Origin: Pseudomonas sp.
Lineage (GTDB): Bacteria; Pseudomonadota; Gammaproteobacteria; Pseudomonadales; Pseudomonadaceae
Assembly: GCF_030147005.1 (NCBI RefSeq)
Contig: NZ_JASLAW010000047.1
Coordinates: 1 to 15,879 of the forward strand
Length of the DNA: 15,879 bases
Direction of reading: 5' to 3'
The notes below the pieces were generated by a model. It was given only the letters and a program-made list of their open reading frames with translations. It did not search any database and was not told the origin of the DNA. Position 1 is the first letter of the stretch. Every line of letters starts with the position of its first letter. The position numbers and the translations under genes were made by a program. Below, in pieces: positions 7,512 to 15,818 of this stretch.

Positions 7512-10500
7512 GAAAGCCTCCAGTGTGTTGAGCCCTTCAGGCGTACCCATCAGCGTCACGTAGCTCTGCACTTCGGTGTCGGTCATGCGTGGGTAGAGGC
7601 GTCGGATGCGCGCTTCAACCGACCGGCCACGGCTGAACAGTTGGCGTAGCGCCTTGAAGCGCGGCCGTTGCAGCAGCAGCAGGGTTTCGCGTTGTGCCAC
7701 CGGCAACACCGGCGGTTGCGCGAGTACGGTGCGGCGTTCGGCGGGCGGCAGCAGTTTGGCTTTTAGCCATTGCTGGAGCGCATGGCCCTGGCCGGGCCGG
7801 TAGCCGAGGGCGGTCAGACGGTCTTCGGGCAGTGTTCGCAGCGTGGCTTCATACAGGTCGAAGGTTTGCAGAGGCGCTTCGGGCAAGGCATAGCGCCCGT
7901 CCTGCTTGAGGATCAGCACCTTGGAAATCGACGCGTCATCAGGCCCCACGCTACAGCGCACGGGCCCGTTGGCAGTGCCGGTGTGGACGCTGAGGCGCAG
8001 GTCGCCGAAGGTATCGGTGTGCAACCGCAGCGCGTTGAGCAACAGGCGTTCGGTGTCGGCGCTGGGCGGCACGTTCGGGTACAGGCCTTCGTAGGCATGG
8101 GTCGCGCGAACCTCGAAGGCCAGCTCCCGCGCCAGGTGCTTGAGGCGCAACGGCACGCGGCGTTCCTGGGTCATGATCTGCCGCTCATTGGCCAAGGCGT
8201 GGCGCAGCAGCCTGTGCACCAGCGTGTCGGTGAGGCCGGGAACATGCTCTTGCAGCAATTGGCCGCTGGCGTCGTCGGTGAGCTGCGCGTTGCGGTACAG
8301 ATGGTCGAACAGCACATCTTTTTGCGTCTCGAGGTAGTCAGCCAGTTGGTCGCGCAATGCCTGTACCCGTCCGGCGGGTTCGGCGGGCAGGTCTTTGCCG
8401 AGCAGGCCCTTGAGGGCTTCTTCGTTCAGGAACGCCACAAGCTGTTCGGGCAGGCGTCCTGCCTGTATGGCCTCAAGGGTGATTCGCAGGGTGTGCGCGG
8501 GGTCGGCGTCGCGGTTGCCGTACCGTATGGGATCACCGCTCAGGTCGGCGGCGTCGAACACATCAATGGCGCTATCGGCCGGCCATCCCGGCAGCTCCGT
8601 GAGGGTTTGTGCGGTCCAGTTGTCTGCTTCACCGGTCGGTTCGCCGTTGCGCACGTGCGCCAGGCAGTGGTCGACGTCCTGGCGCAATTCAACACGTTCG
8701 AGGGTGTCGTTCAGCAGTGGCGGCAGCTCGGTGTTTTCGACATAGATGCGTTGCAGGTCATCGATGCCGACGCCGCTGATGTCGCGAATCTGCTCCAGCT
8801 GCGCGGGCGCCAGCTGCGCCGTGAGCGGGCTGAGGCGTTGCATCAGGCGCTGGGGGCTCCAGGTCAGCGGCTCTTCGCCCTCGTGCACCAAAGTGCCGTC
8901 GCCGTTGGTGTACACCTGCGGTCGATAAGCCTCGGGCCGCTCGGGGTGCACCACGCGATGCTGGCCGGTGTCCGGGTCCTGGGTGACTTCATAGTGATGG
9001 TCATCCAGGCGCATGAGCTTTTTGCCGGCATGGGTATGGAAGCCCTCCTTGTCGGCTTTCGACCCCGGCGCGGGTGCCAGCTGTTTTTGCCGGTAAGGGG
9101 TCAGGTCGGGGTTCCACAGGGCTTGTTTTCCGCTGGGCAAGCGCACCGCGATCAAGCCGTCGACAAAGGCCGAGAGTTTCAATTTGACCAACTCGCCCAA
9201 TGGCGTGCCGATGCCGAACAGGCCCAATTGCACCAGGCTCTGCGCCGCGCCCACCGCATGTTCGATGGCCTCGATGCTGCGGTTTTCGGCCCAGTCCAGC
9301 AGGCCCTCGAACACGTCGTCGGCGATTTGCCAGGCGCTGTAGGCAAGCATCAATTGCCCCAGCACCGGTACGAACGGGGTGGCGACCAGCAACGCCACGT
9401 TGAGGACGTCAGCGAGGATTTTCTCCAGGTTGTCCCACCAGGCCCAGCGCGCCATGCGGTCGGCATAGGCGGTGCTCACGGCGATCTCGCGGCTGTCGTT
9501 GAGTATCTGGTTGAGCTTTTGCCGGTGCAGGTGGCTCCAAAGCCCTTCCTTGAGCCCCCGCACGCCAAGCTGCAAGTTTGGTGAGTCGACCGGGGTATCG
9601 CGCCAGCTGGGCAGGGCGCTCAGGGGTTGCCTGGGATGCCAGGTGACGTTACTCAGGCGATCGTTGAGCTTGGCCAGAAACAACCCCCGGCTGGCCTGGG
9701 GCACGAAACGGCAAAAGAACTGTTGATAGTCCGGCTGGCGAAGTTGGCGGGTGAGTTCCTGCACAAAGGCGCGCGTATCGGGGTATTGCTTGAGCGGGTG
9801 TTCCGGGTCATCGGGCAGGTAGACCACGATGGGCGCCGGCTCGCGACTGCGCAAAAGATCGGGGCCGATCAAGACGATGCCGGTGAGCACGGTGTCCATC
9901 ATCACCAGGTCGTGGCAACGCACCGGCAAGCGGTTGAGTTTGAGGTCGGTGCGGCCCTCGATCAGGCCGGGCAGCAGGTTGTGCATGGCGTGGTCGATAT
10001 GCCCCATCATCAATGCACTGTGTATCGCGGCCCTGAAGGCGGCTTGCTGGCTGCGGATGACCCTGGCACGCAAGACCCCCGCGACCACCGGCTGTTTGAG
10101 CCCCAACTGTTCTTCAAGATGCTGCTGGTAGAGGGCGCCGATATCCAGCTTGCGCACCAGCGTCTTGAATTGCCCGAGGGTCATCCGGTGTTTGATGTGT
10201 TTGACCTCGAACCGGCCCTCGGCGTCGGGGCGGGTGGTGAAAGAGCACTCGTTGGTGAAAGTTTCCCCTGCGCTGAAGTTGTGCAAGGCTGCGTGCAATA
10301 ACGAGAAGGTTTTGCTGGTGGCGCCACGGATAACAGCGCCGGTCGGGATATACAGTTTCAGGTAGGTGTCGCGTACATCTTCTTCCACGCCGTATTGTTC
10401 TTTGAGGGCGTGTTTCAATAGCGGCTCGGCGAAGCTGTCGATGGCTTGCAAGTCTTTAAGTTGCTTATCGACCGCGTTTTGCGCTTCCCACTGTTTGGCC

Positions 10501-10700
10501 ACCGCGTCTTTTAATACGTCATGTTGGGGCGAGCGTATTCGGTACCAGTCGCGGATAGTTTTTTTGGCCTCACCCAATGCCTTGAGGCGCTTGGGCTGAG
10601 CCTGTTTTGCCCAGGTGGGCAGGGCTTGAGAGATAACGTCGAAATGTACGCCTTTGTCGTCGGATGACGCTGCGGACGTGGCCGTTTGAACCACTGACAT
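7509..10700 (-). CDS. DUF6543 / dermonecrotic-toxin-like N-terminal part of the split NEL toxin
   Basis: The ORF has 1063 residues from ATG 10700. An in-frame TTG at 10757 is rejected because ATG 10700 has AAGG 8 nt upstream and the intervening residues look non-coding. The N-terminal third, starting near ALPTWAKQAQPKRLKAL and running past DTYLKLYIPTG, looks like the DUF6543 (dermonecrotic toxin) domain common in giant Pseudomonas proteins. Two hydrophobic stretches (about 428-457 and 482-504) could be membrane-inserting helices for delivery of a downstream enzyme. The C-terminal end (RRLYPRMTDTEVQSYVTLM) is the short YP-helix segment that normally precedes the helical linker and LRRs of NEL toxins. 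Translation ends at TAG 7511-7509. Without the stop, the product with LRR-NEL would be about 1690 residues. The gene is divergent from the 1577-residue toxin-like gene. The enzymatic role of this part alone is unknown. Confidence 0.75.
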   Translation of the reverse strand: MSVVQTATSAASSDDKGVHFDVISQALPTWAKQAQPKRLKALGEAKKTIRDWYRIRSPQHDVLKDAVAKQWEAQNAVDKQLKDLQAIDSFAEPLLKHALKEQYGVEEDVRDTYLKLYIPTGAVIRGATSKTFSLLHAALHNFSAGETFTNECSFTTRPDAEGRFEVKHIKHRMTLGQFKTLVRKLDIGALYQQHLEEQLGLKQPVVAGVLRARVIRSQQAAFRAAIHSALMMGHIDHAMHNLLPGLIEGRTDLKLNRLPVRCHDLVMMDTVLTGIVLIGPDLLRSREPAPIVVYLPDDPEHPLKQYPDTRAFVQELTRQLRQPDYQQFFCRFVPQASRGLFLAKLNDRLSNVTWHPRQPLSALPSWRDTPVDSPNLQLGVRGLKEGLWSHLHRQKLNQILNDSREIAVSTAYADRMARWAWWDNLEKILADVLNVALLVATPFVPVLGQLMLAYSAWQIADDVFEGLLDWAENRSIEAIEHAVGAAQSLVQLGLFGIGTPLGELVKLKLSAFVDGLIAVRLPSGKQALWNPDLTPYRQKQLAPAPGSKADKEGFHTHAGKKLMRLDDHHYEVTQDPDTGQHRVVHPERPEAYRPQVYTNGDGTLVHEGEEPLTWSPQRLMQRLSPLTAQLAPAQLEQIRDISGVGIDDLQRIYVENTELPPLLNDTLERVELRQDVDHCLAHVRNGEPTGEADNWTAQTLTELPGWPADSAIDVFDAADLSGDPIRYGNRDADPAHTLRITLEAIQAGRLPEQLVAFLNEEALKGLLGKDLPAEPAGRVQALRDQLADYLETQKDVLFDHLYRNAQLTDDASGQLLQEHVPGLTDTLVHRLLRHALANERQIMTQERRVPLRLKHLARELAFEVRATHAYEGLYPNVPPSADTERLLLNALRLHTDTFGDLRLSVHTGTANGPVRCSVGPDDASISKVLILKQDGRYALPEAPLQTFDLYEATLRTLPEDRLTALGYRPGQGHALQQWLKAKLLPPAERRTVLAQPPVLPVAQRETLLLLQRPRFKALRQLFSRGRSVEARIRRLYPRMTDTEVQSYVTLMGTPEGLNTLEAF

Positions 10701-10981
10701 GAGGGGTGCCTTGTGCAGGTAATGAGCAGGCAGTTTAAGCACGCAGGGCAGGCACAATAAGTTTGAAATGTGGGCATTGAGTGCCGGGTTTTATTGACGC
10801 AAAGAACCAAAAAACGAACGGAAGTTATACATGTTTAGCCCCTTTTTTTATTCGCTTCGAATTGCACATGTTCAAGCGTTTTACGCCGGGATGCGTGTTC
10901 CAGCGAACGCATAATTTTATAGCGCGTGTGCGCCGCCGACACACAGTAGCGTCTGCCGACAACTTCTCCGGAGCTGTCCCC
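10701..10981. promoter_or_regulatory. Shared divergent control region of the two giant toxin-like genes
   Basis: These 281 bp between the two start codons are clearly more AT-rich than the flanking genes and must hold both promoters. Candidate parts are TATAAC on the - strand (10829-10824) and TTGAAC...AATAAA with a 17-nt spacer on the - strand (about 10874-10846) for the leftward gene. For the rightward gene, CATAAT (10910-10915) or TATAGC (10918-10923) could serve as -10 boxes, but their -35 partners are weak. An imperfect palindrome, TGCGTGTTCCAGCGAACGCA (10892-10911), overlaps the latter and could be an operator. GGAG at 10970-10973 is the ribosome binding site of the rightward gene. Promoter assignments are tentative. 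Confidence 0.45.
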
Positions 10982-13900
10982 ATGACAACGTCAGACGCAA
11001 CTATTAAAACCCAGGCACCGCTTGCCGCAACTTCAGCGGCGACGTCACGCCAGGCCCGTATCGGGATGATTGAAACGCTGTTCAGTGAGCCGCCTTCGCT
11101 GCTCAGCGTGGCCAGGGGAAGTGCCCAGGCTTATCTGGACAAGCACTTCGCGGGGCAGAATTTTGCTGCTTATCGGCTGGTTGTCGGCACGCCAAGACCG
11201 CTGCCGGATGGCTCGGATGAGCCGCCCTATTACGACTACCACACACTCCCGCAACTGGTGGTTGAGCGCATGGCCGGCGCCACGCGCATGCAACTGATGG
11301 AGCACCATCATCGGGTGGCCGGCAAGTACCGCGAGGTGTATGTGCCTGGCGGCCCGCCCCTTGCCGACATCGAGCGCTTGATCAACCAATGCGGGGCGCT
11401 GTTGGCCAGCGTGTATACCCGGAGCGTGAAGGCGTGGTGGGTTGCACCGCAGGCTTTGCAAGTACCGCGTTGGGGCGTGCTGTCCAATCACTTGCTGGCG
11501 CTGCTTCATGATTCGCCGAAGCCGCCCGGCATGAGCGATGACGCGTTCGCCGCGCTCTTGCCCAAGGCGTTGGTGCAGGGCTCGCGGCCTGATTCGCAGT
11601 GGAGCCTGCATGGCGGCAGCGTGAGCGTCGACACCGTGCATGTGCTGGGCGAGGGGCAGTCGGCCGAGCAGGCGCGCATGCTGCCGATTTTGTTGCTCAG
11701 CCAGTCAGCCAAGGACCAGCGACAGCGGTTGCTGTTCAGCCCGGCCAGCGGTATTCAGGTGCTCGACAGCCTGGACGATCTCGCCGCGCTGCTGCCCGCT
11801 TTTACCGGTACGCTGCCCACCGAAACGGCCGGGCAATGGTTTGTGCAGCCGGTGCAGGGCGACCCGTTCGATGCCCTGGCCGCAAGTTATCTGGCGCGCC
11901 AACTGCGCGAACTCGCCAGTATCGACCTGAAGGTGCCGCGCACCGCCGAGCACTATCAGGCCCTGCTGAGTTACATCCTCGACGCACGGCGCTGGTTCGT
12001 CCCGCGCCTGACCCCGTTTCAGCAACGCGTTCGCAGCGAAATGCCGCTGTGGCTGGCCCACGCCGGTCACGAGGACGCCATTGCCCATGCGCGCCTGCTA
12101 CAGAAGCAGGTACTGGCCCTGCATGAAAACGCCGGCAAGCATTTTCTTGAGGGCATCGACCCCATCGAAACCTTCGCCGAAAACGGCTTGCGCCAATGCT
12201 TGAAGGCGCAGCCCAAGGCGGCGAACGTCGAGCCGGCGGACATCACGCTGAGGTTCGACCGGGTGATCGCCACGGCGGTACCGGTGCCGGGCGGTTTTAT
12301 CGCAGGCGAAGTGCAGCCGATTACCCTGACCCTGGCCCAACTGGCGATGGAAAACCTGGTCGGCCTTCCTCACGCGCCCAAATCCATCACGCTCAAGGGC
12401 GCCAAGGCGCCGGCATGGTTGACCTACGAGGTGCTCAAGGCGTGCGTGAGCAAGGTCGATGTCGGCCAAGCCTACCCCGGCCTGTTGAAAAAGAACCTGC
12501 TGGACGACCCCGTCGAGTCGGCGCGCCGTCGGCAGGTGTTCAGCCGGCAATTGCGCGTGCAACTGCCGATGTTGGCGTTGGCGTTGAAAATCAAGGGCGA
12601 GCACGGCTTGACCCAGGCCGGTTTTCAACGGGTGCAGGCCGCCTTGCTGCCCACCGAGGCCGAACGTCGACTGGCCGGCCAGGCCATGGCGCTGTGGCCG
12701 CTGGCGTTCAAGGCATCGGCTGCAGCCGAACCGGATGAGGTTGCCACGATGTTCATCATCGGGCCACGGGACGGGCAGGACGGCGCGCATGTGCTCTACC
12801 GCCCGTTATTCAGCCCGATGTTGCAGGAGTATGAGTCCATCGAGGCCTTGTTCGATGCGATCAAGGCGCCGGGCGACTTGCAGGACTCGGTGCTGACCTG
12901 GATCGCGCCGCGTCGGTACGCGGTTTATGCCAATCGAGGGTTTCATGAGCCGCATATTCGTCACTTTCTGCCCGGCGATGAGTTTGCGCTGTATGAAAAA
13001 CCGGCGCCCGCCCAACTCAGCAAGCAGGTGAATGACGAAGACCCGACCAGCCAGGTGTTCACTGCCACGGCCAATGCCCTGGTGGCCCTGGCCGACCAAC
13101 AGTCGGTGTCGAATACCGAACAACGCTGGGCCAACCTCAAGACGCTCGGTTGGTTGCTGTTTGGCAGCGTGCTGCCGTTCATTCGCGGGCCGTTGATGTT
13201 GGGGGGCTGGCTGTTTCAGCTGGTCGACAGCCTGCAGCACGACATCCCCGCGTTGTTGAGCGACGACTCGCAAGTGACAGCCATTTCACTCATGGACGTG
13301 CTGATCAACCTGATGGTGATTCTTGCCCATCAGGCCACGCCCAGCGACGTGCAGCGGCACTTGGAGCTGGAGCATCCGGTGTTCGCCGACCTGGCCCTGG
13401 CCAAACCGTTGACCGCGTTTGAAACACCAGTGCCGATTGAGCAAATACCGGCGCCCGCCGCGTATACGCAGCCCGGCGGTTGGGCGAATGCGCGCAATGT
13501 GCTCACGGCGCAACAGCAGGCGCGGTTGCGGTCGTTCAGCCTCAAGGCGTTTTCCGAACCCTGGCCGAGTACCCTGGAGGGCGCCGAGACGAGTGGCGCT
13601 CGGCAAGGCTTGTTCCACGACCAGGCGCAGGTGCCGCGGCAATGGCAAGCGCTGGTTCGCGGGCATCTGTATCGGGTGGACATCAAGCAGGGCCTTGTGC
13701 GGGTGATCAGTGCCGACGGCAGCACCCAGGGGCCTTGGCTGAAACACCTTGGCAAGGGCCAGTGGGATTTCGACCTGGGCCTGCGTTTACGTGGCGGCGC
13801 CGATGAATCCCTGGAGCGTTTTCTGCACAACGAGCAGGCTTACCGGCAAGCGCTGGAAGGCAGCTATACGCAAGCGAGTCTGGGCCGGGCCCGCGCCAAC

Positions 13901-15715
13901 GTCGCCATGGAAGTGGCCCGTGGGGTCGCCCTGCAGCCCGAGGGTACGATTACCGAACAAGCGCGCAAACAGGCGCAACAGCGCTACAGCGTGGAGGTGG
14001 AAAACAAACTGACCTTTGCGCAGCAGGAACTGCATGACCTCAAGGCGCTGCGGTCGTTGGGACCGCGCGAGCATTATGAAACGGATCTGATCGAGGCACT
14101 GGAGTCGGTGATCAGGACGACCTGGCTGCTGAGCGACCAGACGCGCACGCAAATGGTCGAGCGCAACGACAAGCTGTTACCGCTGCTGGACCTGTTGCAC
14201 GACGCAAGTGAGGAGGAAGCGGAGTCTGAGACCAATATTCAAAGCGCCCTTGAACTCAAAACGATCATGCATGAGCTGGCGGGCATTTATGAGCGGGCCA
14301 TTCGCTGGCGTACCCTGGAAAAAACCTATATGGACGAGCTGAACAGTGTTTCCGTGCTCGGCTGGGACAAGGCCCAGGAGCTCGCCGGCACGCTGGCCGA
14401 GCGGCCTTCGATCGAGGAATTGCAAACCTTGCAGTTGACCACCTTGTGGGGAAACGCCATCAACGTATCGGACCCGAAGTTTGCCGACGAGCTATTTGCG
14501 AGCGTCATCGAATGCATCAAGCGCGCCCGTATGGCCAGTAAATCGGTGTCTGAATCCCACCAGATGAAAATGACCACGGCGGAGCGAATCGAGCTGCTGG
14601 AAAACGCTGACAGCATCTACGCGCAAACCGACGATCAGATTGAGTTCTGGCGCGCCATGGAGCCGGAAAAATTCGACCTGGCGTCTCTTGAAAAACTTCA
14701 AGAGCTGCTGACCAGCATGCACCATCAAGTGGAAAAGCAACTGAGCGAACTGTTGCAGCCGCAGCCCGAAGCGCCACGCCGGCCAAAAGCAAAACCGACG
14801 CCCAAACCTGGCGCCTCCGGTGCCGGCGCCCGGCGTAAAAAACTCATTCGAACGCGCAATCGCGATATGTACATTGCTCAGATCAGTGAGTTGACCGAGC
14901 AACCGGGGGTTGAAACCGCGCAGGTGCTCGATTCCGTGGGCGCGGTCATCGGCACGTTTACCGAAGCCGATGACGGCGTTTGGGAGCAAACGCCGGAGGA
15001 ACGGCCCCCTCAGCCCGATCCCCAGTTGGGCGAGTTGCTGAACAAAAGCCAGCCGCTGCTGCGCGATGTCACCAAAGCGATTGAAAAAGTCCAAACCATG
15101 ATCCCCAAGGCCAACGAACCGGCGTCGTTGGAAGAACTGCTGCAAGCCCAGGCCAGAACCCGAAGCTGGGCCGCCGATGCAATTGCCGCCAAACGCAGAC
15201 GCATGGACACCTCCCGGCTGGCGACCACGCAACTGAACAGGGCCCGGACGCTGGAGGCTGATCTGCGGGCGGCGGCGCAACAGCTGGAGGAGGCCGGGTT
15301 GAACGCCCGGATCGAGGCCATCCGCAACAACCTTGAAAACCCGAATGACATTGCGTTTCTGCAAGCTCGCAACGAAGTGCGCATCGTGCGTGAGGGCAGC
15401 CGGGTGGCGCTGCGAGGCCGAGACAAAGACTTTTTGCAGGTGTATGCGGTTCTCGATGCACGCACCGGCCAACCGTTGTGTTACGCGCACTTTCATTACG
15501 AAAGAAGCCAGGGCCCGGACGACCATTTCACAGCGGCGCATATCAAGACCCTGCAACAGGAACGCCTGGGACGCCAGGCCCAGGCCGACGTCGAGGCCCA
15601 GGCTTTCGCGAGCATGCGCACCGGCCAGACCGGACGCGTGCAACAAACCCTGGTGATTCGCCGTTCGAACATTGCACTGCCGCTGGCCAGGACGTTGTTC
15701 TTTAGCGCCGACTAG
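10982..15715 (+). CDS. Giant DUF6543-type toxin-family protein with orphan C-terminal module
   Basis: The protein has 1577 residues. ATG 10982 has GGAG 8 nt upstream; the longer in-frame starts (GTG 10781, ATG 10868) lack such a site. There is no signal peptide. The opening region (FSEPPSLLSVARGSAQAYL onward) resembles the N-terminal part of large Pseudomonas dermonecrotic-toxin-like proteins. Hydrophobic segments at about 719-750 and 767-783 suggest membrane insertion. Long charged helical stretches follow (about 990-1250), then a Pro/Lys linker (about 1259-1290). A RRKKLIRTRNRDMYI...GVWEQ module comes next, and a final domain (about 1464-1577) contains YAHFHYER...DDHFTAAHIKT (H1503, H1505, H1515, H1520). 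It has no LRR or NEL, so it is not a second ligase. No known enzyme motif was recognised. Divergence from the NEL toxin suggests joint regulation. Confidence 0.68.
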   Translation: MTTSDATIKTQAPLAATSAATSRQARIGMIETLFSEPPSLLSVARGSAQAYLDKHFAGQNFAAYRLVVGTPRPLPDGSDEPPYYDYHTLPQLVVERMAGATRMQLMEHHHRVAGKYREVYVPGGPPLADIERLINQCGALLASVYTRSVKAWWVAPQALQVPRWGVLSNHLLALLHDSPKPPGMSDDAFAALLPKALVQGSRPDSQWSLHGGSVSVDTVHVLGEGQSAEQARMLPILLLSQSAKDQRQRLLFSPASGIQVLDSLDDLAALLPAFTGTLPTETAGQWFVQPVQGDPFDALAASYLARQLRELASIDLKVPRTAEHYQALLSYILDARRWFVPRLTPFQQRVRSEMPLWLAHAGHEDAIAHARLLQKQVLALHENAGKHFLEGIDPIETFAENGLRQCLKAQPKAANVEPADITLRFDRVIATAVPVPGGFIAGEVQPITLTLAQLAMENLVGLPHAPKSITLKGAKAPAWLTYEVLKACVSKVDVGQAYPGLLKKNLLDDPVESARRRQVFSRQLRVQLPMLALALKIKGEHGLTQAGFQRVQAALLPTEAERRLAGQAMALWPLAFKASAAAEPDEVATMFIIGPRDGQDGAHVLYRPLFSPMLQEYESIEALFDAIKAPGDLQDSVLTWIAPRRYAVYANRGFHEPHIRHFLPGDEFALYEKPAPAQLSKQVNDEDPTSQVFTATANALVALADQQSVSNTEQRWANLKTLGWLLFGSVLPFIRGPLMLGGWLFQLVDSLQHDIPALLSDDSQVTAISLMDVLINLMVILAHQATPSDVQRHLELEHPVFADLALAKPLTAFETPVPIEQIPAPAAYTQPGGWANARNVLTAQQQARLRSFSLKAFSEPWPSTLEGAETSGARQGLFHDQAQVPRQWQALVRGHLYRVDIKQGLVRVISADGSTQGPWLKHLGKGQWDFDLGLRLRGGADESLERFLHNEQAYRQALEGSYTQASLGRARANVAMEVARGVALQPEGTITEQARKQAQQRYSVEVENKLTFAQQELHDLKALRSLGPREHYETDLIEALESVIRTTWLLSDQTRTQMVERNDKLLPLLDLLHDASEEEAESETNIQSALELKTIMHELAGIYERAIRWRTLEKTYMDELNSVSVLGWDKAQELAGTLAERPSIEELQTLQLTTLWGNAINVSDPKFADELFASVIECIKRARMASKSVSESHQMKMTTAERIELLENADSIYAQTDDQIEFWRAMEPEKFDLASLEKLQELLTSMHHQVEKQLSELLQPQPEAPRRPKAKPTPKPGASGAGARRKKLIRTRNRDMYIAQISELTEQPGVETAQVLDSVGAVIGTFTEADDGVWEQTPEERPPQPDPQLGELLNKSQPLLRDVTKAIEKVQTMIPKANEPASLEELLQAQARTRSWAADAIAAKRRRMDTSRLATTQLNRARTLEADLRAAAQQLEEAGLNARIEAIRNNLENPNDIAFLQARNEVRIVREGSRVALRGRDKDFLQVYAVLDARTGQPLCYAHFHYERSQGPDDHFTAAHIKTLQQERLGRQAQADVEAQAFASMRTGQTGRVQQTLVIRRSNIALPLARTLFFSAD

Positions 15716-15818
15716 CCTGCGCCATGCCCTTGAACATCGGCGGCGGCTGACCTGCCGCAAGCTCGGATTCATCAGCCAAAAAAGCGCCAGATCACACACC
15801 GCCTTCGCAGGCAAGCCA
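15716..15818. other. 3' flank of giant toxin-like gene with weak inverted repeat
   Basis: This stretch holds GGCTGA (15745-15750) and TCAGCC (15772-15777), an inverted repeat with a 21-nt gap followed by AAAAAA. Because A rather than T follows on the + strand, it does not look like a terminator for the upstream gene. No gene is supported here. Confidence 0.35.
15795..15817 (-). repeat. REP-like arm of a second type
   Basis: The reverse complement reads GGCTTGCCTGCGAAGGCGG and onward to TGTG, a REP type often seen in fluorescent pseudomonads. It directly adjoins the right 61-bp repeat, which itself ends in a + strand REP arm, so the two arms face each other across about 40 bp as in a REPIN. 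Confidence 0.65.

Noticed and set aside
7770..9584. A 604-codon open frame on the + strand, opposite the DUF6543 gene.
   Set aside because: It lies wholly antisense to a gene with clear family features, has low-complexity Val/Gln/Gly-rich translation with no domain, and is typical of antisense frames in GC-rich Pseudomonas DNA.
10781..10981. N-terminal extension of the rightward giant protein from GTG 10781 or ATG 10868.
   Set aside because: The added residues look unlike the rest of the protein, these starts have no good ribosome binding site, and ATG 10982 has GGAG at ideal spacing.
15745..15783. Possible intrinsic terminator after the giant gene (GGCTGA/TCAGCC followed by A6).
   Set aside because: The run after the hairpin is A on the coding strand, not T, and the loop is 21 nt. 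It does not fit a terminator in either direction.
14492..15814. A 440-codon open frame on the - strand, opposite the end of the 1577-residue gene.
   Set aside because: The translation is rich in Arg, Leu, Gln and His with no recognisable fold, and the + strand reading has conserved-looking domains to its end. It is a shadow of GC bias.
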